DNA of 64,000 nt, taken from Micromonospora sp. MW-13. GTDB lineage: Bacteria; Actinomycetota; Actinomycetes; Mycobacteriales; Micromonosporaceae. Under the pieces are notes generated by a model. That model was given only the letters and a program-made list of their open reading frames with translations. It did not search any database and was not told the DNA's origin. The stretch covers positions 124,001 to 188,000 of the forward strand of contig NZ_QKKX01000011.1 of assembly GCF_003434305.1 (NCBI RefSeq). Reading direction: 5' to 3'. Below, piece after piece: positions 55,337 through 62,662 of the stretch. The position numbers and the translations under genes are program-made. The stretch's first letter is position 1. Each line of letters opens with the position of its first letter.

Positions 55337-58300
55337 TCAGCAACGGATCGGGGACAGGGCGAAGTTCTCCACGGTGGGCGTGGCGGTAGTGATCTTCGTC
55401 TGCCGGGTCTGGGGCTTCCAGTCGTCCTTGGCGACGATCATGGTCAGCGGGTTGTTCCGCTTGTCCAGCCAGTAGGCGTACCGGCCCTCGGCGTCGGTGG
55501 CGAAGGTCCACGACATCGCCCAGGAGTCGACCTGGACCACCGCGCCGGCGATCGGCGCGCTGGCCCCCTGGCAGCTCGTCCCGGTGACCGTACCCATCAG
55601 CTTGCCCCAGGTGGTCGGCTGCTGCGCGGTCATCGTCACCGCCACCGGCGGCACCGTGTACGGGGTGTCCTCCTTGATCAGGATCGACGCCGAGTAGGTG
55701 CCGGGCTGGTCGACGGTGGCCGCGATGCCCACGGTGACCGTGACCTTCTGGCCCGGCTCCAGGGTGGCCGCCGTCTTGTCGATCGTCAGCCAGCTGACGT
55801 CCGCGGCAGCCTCGGCGCACTCCCCGAACCCGGGCAGGGCCTCGCTGTCCGCCGTGGCGGTGAAGCCACCGGACGAGCCGCCGACCTTGTAGAAGCCGCA
55901 CGCCGCGCCGCCACGGTACCGGGCGGTGTTGGCGTTGGGCAGGTTCGACCACGAGTTGGTGGCCGGGTCGTAGGCGAAGCCGGCGTTGGTGATGGCACCG
56001 CCCTGCGAACCGCCGACGACCAGGAGCTTGCCGTTGGCGACGGCGAACGAGCTGGCCCAGTTGTCGACCGGCGCGTCGGCGATGGCGGTCCAGGCGTTGG
56101 CGCCCGGGTCGAAGGCGTAGCCGACCTTCTGCGCCGCCGATCCGTCGTTACCGCCGGTGCAGTAGACGGTGCCGCCGATCCCGCCACAGGACAGGAACGC
56201 CACCGACTTCGGGTAGTCGGGCAGCGCCTCCCAGCTGTTGCTGCCCGGGTCGTACCGGACGACGTCGTTCGACATCGGCGTGCAGTTCGCCGTGGTGCAC
56301 CCGCCGATGGCGTACAGCTTGCCGTCGGCGACCGCCTGACCGGCGGCGGACCGCGGCGCGGGGTTGTCCGCCTTCTCGGTCCAGGTGTTGGCGGCCGGGT
56401 CGTACGACCAGGTGGTGCCGTCGGGGCCGGAGGGCCCCCAGCCGCCGGTCACGATGATCTTCCCGTCGACGACGCCCGCCGTCACGGCGTTGCGCGCGCC
56501 GGGCAGGTCGGCGATCGCCGTCCAGCTCTGCGCGATCGGGTCGTAGACGTAGTTCTTCGCGGTCGACGCCGTGCCGTTGCCGCCGGCGATCGAGTACACC
56601 TTGCCGTTCAGGTTGACCACCCGGTTGTCCATCAGGTTCGTCGGGTAGTCGGCGATGTCCGTCCAGGGCTCGGCCTGCGGGCCGACCGGGGCGGAGGTGG
56701 CGGTGCTCGCCTTGCCCGACGCCTGCGCGGCGAACGACGTGGCGGCGGTGAGCCGCTGCGCCGGAGCGCCGGAGGAGCTGAGGATCTGCTGCTCGGACAG
56801 GCGGGAGCCGTCGGCCCGCAGCAGCTCGAACCCGTCGTCGCGCTCGCTGAACTGGACCTTGACGGGGGCCCCGCCGGTGTTGGTCACCGTGACGGTCTTG
56901 GTGGCCTTGCCGCTGGGCATCCGGACCGTGGCGTTGACCGCGGCCGGTTGCACCGACAGCCGGCCGGCCGCGAGCTGGAAGTTCACGGGGGTGGCCCAGT
57001 CGGCCTGGACGTCGACCTGCTTGCTCTGGCTGACGTAGTTGCCGGCCTTGGCGGTGAAGCGGTGCGCGTCGGTCAGCGACGAGAACAGCCAGAAGAAGCC
57101 GTCCTGCAGACCGGTGTCGTCGGGGGTGGCCACGGTGGTGGCGGTCTCCGCCGGCCGGTCGTCGCTGGTGACGGTGGCGCCGTTGACGTACCCGTTGTCG
57201 TTCTTGTCCCGGACGTGCCCGAGCACCAGGCCGCCGTTGGTCGGCTTGCAGGTGATCTCGCTACCGATCAGCACGTTGTCGACCTGCCACCACCATTCCC
57301 AGGACGCCTCGTAGTAGTGGAACCGGACCTTGACCTCCGCCTTGCCCGCGGCCTGCGGGATCGGCACCTCGGTCACCCGCGGGCCGCGGACGTCCGCCGC
57401 CTGCCGGAGCACGTTGGCCCAGGTCGCACCGCCGTCGAGGCTGAGGTCGACGTCCGCGCGGTCGGAGTTCAGCCAGTTGTAGTCCTGGTTGAACCGGATC
57501 ACCGGGGTCGCCACGTCGGTGAGGTCGACGACCGGGCTGACCAGGGAGGTGTCCTGCCGGCCACCGCTGGCGTAGTTGTCGCTGTCGATGATCGCGAAGT
57601 GGCCGGTGCCGCCGGTGAGGTTGCCCCGGTCGCCGGCGTCGGCGAAGTCCCACACCTGGCCGGTGCCGGCGTGGTCCACCACCGACCAGCCGGCCGGCAC
57701 GCGGTCGCCGTCGAAGGTCTCGTACACGCCGTCCGAGCCGTACGTGTACCCGGGCGCCGTGGTGCAGGCGGCGGAGTCCACGGGCACGGCGACGTTGTGG
57801 GTGGTGTTGCCCGAGCCGACCCTGACGTCCTTCGTCACGGTCTGGTAGCCCTGGTACTGCGGCTCGACCTTGACCTGGTACGTCGCGCCGGCGGGGAGCG
57901 TGAAGCTGTACCGGCCGTTGGCGGGCGTGGTGTAGTCGGACACCGGCAGGCCCACGACGCTGACCTTGGCGTACAGCGGCCAGCCGTGTCCGGAGCCGTC
58001 GGTGACCGAGCCGCTGACCGTCACGCTCGGCACGGCGGCCAGGGCGACGTCGAGCGTCGTGGTCACGTTCTTGGTGACCGTCGCCGGCACCGTCTTGCTC
58101 CCGTAGCCGAACGCGGTCACGGCGACCTGGTATTCGCCGGCCGGGAGCAGGGTCGAGTACGTGCCGTCGGTCCCGGTGGTCAGCTCGCGGGTCGCCGGGC
58201 CGGTGAGGGCCAGCGTGGCGCCCGGCAGCGGGGCGCCGGCCGCGTCGGTGACCTTGCCGGCCAGGGTGCCGGTGTCGCCGATCGGGGCGGCGGCGAGCAG

Positions 58301-59740
58301 GGCGAGCGCGTCCAGTCGACCCTCGCCGTAGACGTTGTTGTCGTCGGCGGTGCCGCCGCACTGGGTGTCGGCCTTGTCGATCGCCGAGTCGTCCAGCAGG
58401 GCGCGCGTCGCGGTGACGTCACCGACCAGCGCGGGCGCCGCCGACCACAGCAGCGCGACCGCGCCCGCGAGGTGCGGCGCGGCCATCGAGGTGCCGCTGA
58501 GGCTGCCGTAGCCGTTGCCGGGAACGCTGGAGCGGACGTTGACGCCGGGCGCCGAGATGTTGGGCTTGATGTCGCCGTTCTGCCCGGTCCCCCGGGAGGA
58601 GAAGCTGGCGATCGTGTTGTTGACGTCGTACGCGCCGGTGGAGTAGTTGCTGCTCCGGCTGCCCGGTGAGCCGCTGGTCTGGCAGGCCGGGCCGTTGTTG
58701 CCGTTGGACCAGGTCCCGAAGATGCCGGACGCGGCCCAGGCCAGCGTCACGTCCTCCATGAACGGGTCGTTGGAGGGGGTCCGGGTGCCCCACGAGTTGT
58801 TGATGATGTTGGGCCGCTTGCTGGCGTCCGGGTTCTGGCCGTCGAGGTCGGTGGGCTCGAGCATCCACTGACCGGAGGTGATCAGTGCGGCGTCGCTCGG
58901 GCAGCAGCCGTTGGCCGCGATCCACCTGACCCCGGGCGCGACGCCGATCTGGTTGGCGTCGGCGGAGCCGGCCATCGTGCCCATGGTGTGCGTGCCGTGG
59001 CCGTCGCCGTCACAGGGCGCGCTGGCGCATTCGCCGGCGGCGTCGAACCAGTTGTAGTTGTGGTCGAAGGTGCCGTCGCCGTTGTTGCCGCGGTAGGCGC
59101 CCACCAGCGCCGGGTGGTCGAACTGCACCCCGGAGTCGATGCTCGCCACCGTGATGCCCGCGCCGGTGACGCCGTACTGGGACCAGACGTCGTCGGCGTT
59201 GATGTTGGCGATGCCCCACTCGAGGGCGTTCGCCGCCTTCTCGTCGCTGCCCTTGGTGACCTTGGGCAGCTCGTAGGCCGTCGAGGCGTAGACGCCCTCG
59301 ACCTCGGCGTGCGCGGCGAAGTTCTGCGCCATGCTCAGGGAGCCGCTGCTGACCTTGATGGCGTTGGTCGCCCAGAAGGACTGGTACTTGGCGCCCGAGC
59401 CGTCGAGCTCGGCCCGGACCTTGGCCTGGCTGTCGACGGCGCTCCTGCGCAGCGCATCGGCGACGGCGGCGCCCCGCTTGGTCCAGTCCTTGATCGCGCT
59501 GGCCTTGCTCAGGTCGGCCCGGTCGGTGAAGCGGATCCAGAAGTCGCTCTCGCTCTTGGCCTGGAGCTGGCTCATCAGTTCGGGTCGGATCTTCTCCGCC
59601 GACGCGGACGCGTCGGTTCCCCCCGGAGCGGCCTGTACGCCGGAGCCGGTTGCCGCCAGAGCTGTCGCGGCGAGGGCGATCGCCGCGCCCGCGCTCGCCA
59701 AGCGCCTGATCAGGCGCCTCCCGTGTGGACGTCTCAGCAT
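55337..59740 (-). CDS. Secreted S8 subtilisin-like serine peptidase with Kelch repeats
   Basis: A 1467-residue exoprotein. Signal peptide (RLIRRLASAGAAIALAATAL), a pro-region to about 160, and catalytic domain ~175-460 with Asp202 (ASIDSGV), His248 (GDGHGTHTMG) and Ser418 (LSGTSMAAPH). Then two carboxypeptidase-regulatory-like folds (GTLAGKVTDAAGAPLPGAT; VTVSGSVTDGSG), a beta-rich domain with CTTAPGYTY, a Kelch propeller at about 1000-1300 (VVNLNGKVYSIAGGNG; VDGKIIVTGGWG; ADGKLYAIGGCT; ANGKLLVVGGS), and a final regulatory-like fold ending in Cys. The Kelch part may bind substrate or the cell surface. It degrades external protein. Similar multi-domain subtilases are frequent in Micromonosporaceae and Streptomyces. 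Confidence 0.92.
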   Translation of the reverse strand: MLRRPHGRRLIRRLASAGAAIALAATALAATGSGVQAAPGGTDASASAEKIRPELMSQLQAKSESDFWIRFTDRADLSKASAIKDWTKRGAAVADALRRSAVDSQAKVRAELDGSGAKYQSFWATNAIKVSSGSLSMAQNFAAHAEVEGVYASTAYELPKVTKGSDEKAANALEWGIANINADDVWSQYGVTGAGITVASIDSGVQFDHPALVGAYRGNNGDGTFDHNYNWFDAAGECASAPCDGDGHGTHTMGTMAGSADANQIGVAPGVRWIAANGCCPSDAALITSGQWMLEPTDLDGQNPDASKRPNIINNSWGTRTPSNDPFMEDVTLAWAASGIFGTWSNGNNGPACQTSGSPGSRSSNYSTGAYDVNNTIASFSSRGTGQNGDIKPNISAPGVNVRSSVPGNGYGSLSGTSMAAPHLAGAVALLWSAAPALVGDVTATRALLDDSAIDKADTQCGGTADDNNVYGEGRLDALALLAAAPIGDTGTLAGKVTDAAGAPLPGATLALTGPATRELTTGTDGTYSTLLPAGEYQVAVTAFGYGSKTVPATVTKNVTTTLDVALAAVPSVTVSGSVTDGSGHGWPLYAKVSVVGLPVSDYTTPANGRYSFTLPAGATYQVKVEPQYQGYQTVTKDVRVGSGNTTHNVAVPVDSAACTTAPGYTYGSDGVYETFDGDRVPAGWSVVDHAGTGQVWDFADAGDRGNLTGGTGHFAIIDSDNYASGGRQDTSLVSPVVDLTDVATPVIRFNQDYNWLNSDRADVDLSLDGGATWANVLRQAADVRGPRVTEVPIPQAAGKAEVKVRFHYYEASWEWWWQVDNVLIGSEITCKPTNGGLVLGHVRDKNDNGYVNGATVTSDDRPAETATTVATPDDTGLQDGFFWLFSSLTDAHRFTAKAGNYVSQSKQVDVQADWATPVNFQLAAGRLSVQPAAVNATVRMPSGKATKTVTVTNTGGAPVKVQFSERDDGFELLRADGSRLSEQQILSSSGAPAQRLTAATSFAAQASGKASTATSAPVGPQAEPWTDIADYPTNLMDNRVVNLNGKVYSIAGGNGTASTAKNYVYDPIAQSWTAIADLPGARNAVTAGVVDGKIIVTGGWGPSGPDGTTWSYDPAANTWTEKADNPAPRSAAGQAVADGKLYAIGGCTTANCTPMSNDVVRYDPGSNSWEALPDYPKSVAFLSCGGIGGTVYCTGGNDGSAAQKVGYAFDPGANAWTAIADAPVDNWASSFAVANGKLLVVGGSQGGAITNAGFAYDPATNSWSNLPNANTARYRGGAACGFYKVGGSSGGFTATADSEALPGFGECAEAAADVSWLTIDKTAATLEPGQKVTVTVGIAATVDQPGTYSASILIKEDTPYTVPPVAVTMTAQQPTTWGKLMGTVTGTSCQGASAPIAGAVVQVDSWAMSWTFATDAEGRYAYWLDKRNNPLTMIVAKDDWKPQTRQTKITTATPTVENFALSPIRC

Positions 59741-60033
59741 CGGTGCTGTCTCCTCCAGAAACGACCCGCGGTCAATCGAGCCATGGCGAAGGGTGCAGAC
59801 GACCCATCTCCCGTCTGGATCACACCGGAACGAACCCCCCAGGCCCCCCAGGCGCCGAGCGGGTCACGCCGGCTGCCTGTGTGGACACTATGATCGAAAA
59901 AGGTGAACGATCAAGCACGCCACGTGAGCAACTTGTCGCTAGGAGTTGCCTGCTTGACGACGGGTTTGACAATTACTGTCACGGCCATGACCAAGTCGGG
60001 CAGAAACTGCCCATCGTTTTCCGGGTGGGTGCG
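59741..60033. other. Promoter region between subtilase and second winged-helix gene
   Basis: The two genes diverge here. The right half (59885-60020) is AT-richer than its surroundings and has two -35-like hexamers, TTGACG (59954-59959) and TTGACA (59966-59971). The in-frame extension of the regulator to ATG 59890 has low third-position G+C and is taken as untranslated. No further gene seen. Confidence 0.45.
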
Positions 60034-60582
60034 GTGACCGAGGACGACAGCACGACGCCGGACGGGTTCGACGAGACCGCCAGCCCGTTCCCGCTGGTGA
60101 TCGCGGTGACACCGTCACCGGCCGAACGGATCCGGCTCGCCGAACGCCTCGACGGCATCGCGCCGCTGCTGCTGGTGGCCGACCTCGACGAGCTGCGCAG
60201 GCTGATCGCGGCCTCGCAGCCGCCGCCCGGCGCGGCGGCGGGGGCCCGGGCCGCCGCACCGGCGCCACCGGAGGACACCCTGCGGATCGACCCGGCCCGG
60301 CTGACCGCCCGCTGCCGCAACCGTGAGGTCTCCCTCACCCGGCTCGAACACGACCTGCTGGCCTGCCTGGTCACCGAGCCGGTCCGGGTCTGGAGCTACG
60401 CCGAGCTGCACCGCTCGGTCTGGCGGGCCGAGGGACGCCAGCGCACGGCGGACGTGCAGTCCCTGGTGAAGCGGTTGCGGCGCAAGCTCGGCCAGATCGG
60501 CACCGGCGTCACCGTCGTCGCGGTACGCGGTGTCGGGCTCCGGCTGACCGACCACCGACAGCCGAGGGTCAGCGGCGCGTGA
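60034..60582 (+). CDS. Orphan OmpR-type winged-helix regulator (2 of 2)
   Basis: A 182-residue paralogue of the gene at 54732. Winged helix: LTRLEHDLLACLVTEPVRVW, YAELHRSVW, ADVQSLVKRLRRKLGQIG and wing VVAVRGVGLRLTDH. The N-terminal part (LVIAVTPSPAERIRLAERLD; LLLVADLDELRRLIA) is a shortened receiver-like domain with no clear phosphorylation Asp. GTG 60034 is chosen by codon bias; the Shine-Dalgarno is weak. It is divergent from the subtilase and convergent with the S1 protease, so either may be a target. Confidence 0.78.
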   Translation: MTEDDSTTPDGFDETASPFPLVIAVTPSPAERIRLAERLDGIAPLLLVADLDELRRLIAASQPPPGAAAGARAAAPAPPEDTLRIDPARLTARCRNREVSLTRLEHDLLACLVTEPVRVWSYAELHRSVWRAEGRQRTADVQSLVKRLRRKLGQIGTGVTVVAVRGVGLRLTDHRQPRVSGA

Positions 60583-60657
60583 CGGTTGACCCGCCACCGC
60601 GGAGCGCGGTCACCAGTCGGCGCGCCCGTTCACCCGGCGTCCGTCCCGGGAACAGGC

Positions 60658-60689
60658 GTGAGGGCCGCCGGTGTCGCGGCGGCCCTCAC
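60658..60689. terminator. Bidirectional terminator
   Basis: GTGAGGGCCGCCG pairs over 13 bp with CGGCGGCCCTCAC around a 6-nt loop. It lies between the convergent winged-helix and S1 protease genes, 14 bp before the protease stop. Confidence 0.8.
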
Positions 60690-60703
60690 TGGTGGTGCGT
60701 CGA

Positions 60704-61756
60704 TCAGACGATCTCCACCCCGTAGACGCTCAGCGCCTCGGTGACCGGCTGGAAGTAGGTCGTCCCGCCGGAGGAGCAGTTGCCGCTGCCGCCCGAGGTC
60801 AGGCCCAGAGCGGTGCTGCCGCTGAAGAGCGCGCCGCCGCTGTCGCCCGGCTCGGCGCAGACCGTGGTGCGGATCAGGCCGGTGACCGTACCCTCGGCGT
60901 AGTTCACCGTGGCGCCGACCGCCTCGACGGTGCCACCGTGCAGGCCCGTGGTGCTGCCGGAGCGCTGCACCGACTGCCCGGCGAAGGCGTCGGCCGCGCC
61001 GGTGATGTCCTGTGTGGTGCCGTCGTAGAGGTAGACGCTGCCGTCGGCGGCGGACGCGTTGCTGTGCTGGACGATGCCGTAGTCGTCGCCGGGGAAGCTG
61101 CCGGTGCCGCCGGAGCCGAGCGGGCTGCTCTGCCCGGAGTCGGCGTACCAGTTGGCGGCGATGGCGGTGCAGTGCCCGGCGGTGAGGAAGTAGTAGCTGT
61201 CGCCGCTGCGGACGTTGAAGCCGAGCGAGCAGCGACCGCCGCCCTCGGCCCAGATGGCCTCGCCGCCGGCGGCCCGGGTGCTGAGCTTTCCGGCCTCCCG
61301 TTCGATGCGGACGGTGCCGCCGAGCCGTTCGGCGACGCCCTCGACGCGCTGGAGCTTCGCGCCGGTAACGGTGCTGTCGACGGAGACGACGACCTGGTTG
61401 GTCGCCGGGTCCGTCCACCACGCGGTGCCGGGGATCCGGGCGGAACTGTCGAGGGTGGCGGTGGCGCGGGCCAGGTCGTCCGCACCACGGGCGACGAGCT
61501 TCGGGGTCGCGCCGGCCGCGCGGACCTTTCGGGCGGCGGCGGCGTCGGTCACGGTGACGACCATGGTGCCGTCGGCCTGGGCGTACGCCCCGCCGGAGCG
61601 CTCGCCGAGTGCGGCGGCGAGCGCGGTGGCCTGGTCGGGGGAGGCGTTCTTCGCGGGTGCGGCCTGGGCAGGAGCGCTGGTCAGCGCGCCGACGACCAGG
61701 GCGCCGGCCACCGAGATGGCGGTGACGTGGCGCAGCGGGGACCCGGAGAGTCGCAT
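60704..61756 (-). CDS. Secreted S1 serine protease, streptogrisin/alpha-lytic type
   Basis: A 350-residue exoprotease. Signal peptide ([20 protein letters not shown]), then an alpha-lytic-type pro-domain (~40-165) that helps folding and is removed, and a mature protease of ~185 residues from about [11 protein letters not shown]. Catalytic triad: His195 (YFLTAGHC), Asp225 (GDDYGIV), Ser306 ([11 protein letters not shown]). Cys pairs (CSLGF with GHC; VC with NCSS) fit the streptogrisin disulfides. ATG 61756 has AGGAGG 7 nt upstream, while a longer frame lacks codon bias. Confidence 0.92.
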   Translation of the reverse strand: MRLSGSPLRHVTAISVAGALVVGALTSAPAQAAPAKNASPDQATALAAALGERSGGAYAQADGTMVVTVTDAAAARKVRAAGATPKLVARGADDLARATATLDSSARIPGTAWWTDPATNQVVVSVDSTVTGAKLQRVEGVAERLGGTVRIEREAGKLSTRAAGGEAIWAEGGGRCSLGFNVRSGDSYYFLTAGHCTAIAANWYADSGQSSPLGSGGTGSFPGDDYGIVQHSNASAADGSVYLYDGTTQDITGAADAFAGQSVQRSGSTTGLHGGTVEAVGATVNYAEGTVTGLIRTTVCAEPGDSGGALFSGSTALGLTSGGSGNCSSGGTTYFQPVTEALSVYGVEIV

Positions 61757-62524
61757 GTGGATACCTCCTGGAGCTGAGCACGGGCTGCCCTCTCGGGTAG
61801 CCCCGGGCAACCGATCGGCCGGTGAGACCCACCCGATCGGAGGCGTCGAAGTATTCATAGATTTAACAATGATTGCAAGAGTGACGGTTGGCCGGAATCG
61901 GCCACTTCTCACAGCTTGGGTCCCGACAGCCCGACGAGCGGCATGTCGGATGATTGGCGGCTATTCGCCGAGACTTCGCAGGTCAGCAAGCCCGGTCGGC
62001 AACCCCGGTCGGGCCGGTCCGCGCGCCTGTCCGACCGGATGGCGGGACAGGATCGATTCCGGCGAAAATCGCCGCCGGCGCTGGCTGCTCGGGCACCCTC
62101 GGCGGGCCGGGCCGCCCGCCGCGCTCGCGGCCGGCCGGGCCGTCCGGGGCACCGGCACGGCCCCGCCCGGGGCCGTCAGGTCCGGCCGGCCGGTGCCACA
62201 GACCCGTGGCACCGCCACGGCGGAGCAGCCGGACGAGCACCTGGTCGTGCGCTACCAGCACGACGGCGAGAGCGTGCCGGTGGGCGACGACGAACAGCAG
62301 CCCTGATCGCGCCGCCCGACCGGACCGGCGCAGATCGTCGTCGGCGGCCACCGACGCCGCGCCGGCAACGCGGGGACGCCTGGGCTGCCTTGCCGCACCT
62401 CACCCGTGTCCGGTAGGGGTCGCGGGGGCGATGCCCCCAGTCTGGTCACGAGTGGTCTTCATATTCTCCTTGATCGGGTTTACGCTCTGCCTCTGTCCTG
62501 AAGTGAATCACTGTGGAGGTTCCC
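61757..62524. other. Long intergenic region before the Trp-rich peptide gene
   Basis: About 770 bp. The left end has the protease promoter, an AT-rich patch at 61849-61880 (ATTCATAGATTTAACAATG). The middle is GC-rich without a convincing gene; a 37-codon frame GTG 62193 to TGA 62306 (VPQTRGTATAEQPDEH then LVVRYQHDGESVPVGDDEQQ) has a protein-like end and could be a small gene or a remnant. The right end (62455-62520) is AT-richer and holds the promoter of the peptide gene. Confidence 0.4.
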
Positions 62525-62608
62525 GTGAAGAAGATGACCGTCCGCCGCACGAGCGCGCTGCGTCTGGTGTCCGGTGCCCGCCGGCTCTGGATCGAGTGGT
62601 GCTGGTAG
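62525..62608 (+). CDS. 27-residue Trp-rich peptide, candidate RiPP precursor or signal/leader peptide
   Basis: GTG 62525 with GGAGG 6 nt upstream opens 27 codons: MKKMTVRRTSALRLVSGARR then LWIEWCW. It has a basic first part (seven Lys/Arg in 20 residues) and an aromatic end with three Trp, one Cys and one Glu. Such a leader-plus-aromatic-core layout is typical of precursors for peptide natural products or secreted signals. A perfect hairpin starts 11 bp after its stop and a TPR protein follows. No modifying enzyme is visible inside the window; it may lie beyond 64000. I do not recognise a named family. Confidence 0.6.
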   Translation: MKKMTVRRTSALRLVSGARRLWIEWCW

Positions 62609-62618
62609 TTCCCGGCAC

Positions 62619-62642
62619 GGCGGGCGCCCTCGGGCGCCCGCC
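62619..62642 (+). terminator. Perfect hairpin between peptide and TPR genes (attenuator-like)
   Basis: GGCGGGCGCC pairs with GGCGCCCGCC over 10 bp around a CTCG loop. It sits 11 bp after the peptide stop and 21 bp before the TPR start. There is no T tract, so it may act as a leaky terminator or RNA stabiliser that makes the peptide mRNA more abundant than the downstream message. Confidence 0.65.
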
Positions 62643-62662
62643 ACTGCGGAGAGGGGCCCGCC

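Noticed and set aside
53165..58669. Plus-strand open frame of 1834 codons across the glycosyltransferase and subtilase genes
   Set aside because: It is antisense to two genes with clear motifs, and its residues are dominated by Arg, Gly, Val, Asp, as expected of a shadow frame in high-GC DNA.
59890..60033. N-terminal extension of the second winged-helix regulator from ATG 59890
   Set aside because: Low third-position G+C and two -35-like hexamers inside it mark it as promoter region.
62193..62306. 37-codon frame ending LVVRYQHDGESVPVGDDEQQ
   Set aside because: The end looks protein-like, but the start has no ribosome binding site and the beginning shows no bias; kept only as a remark in the intergenic entry.
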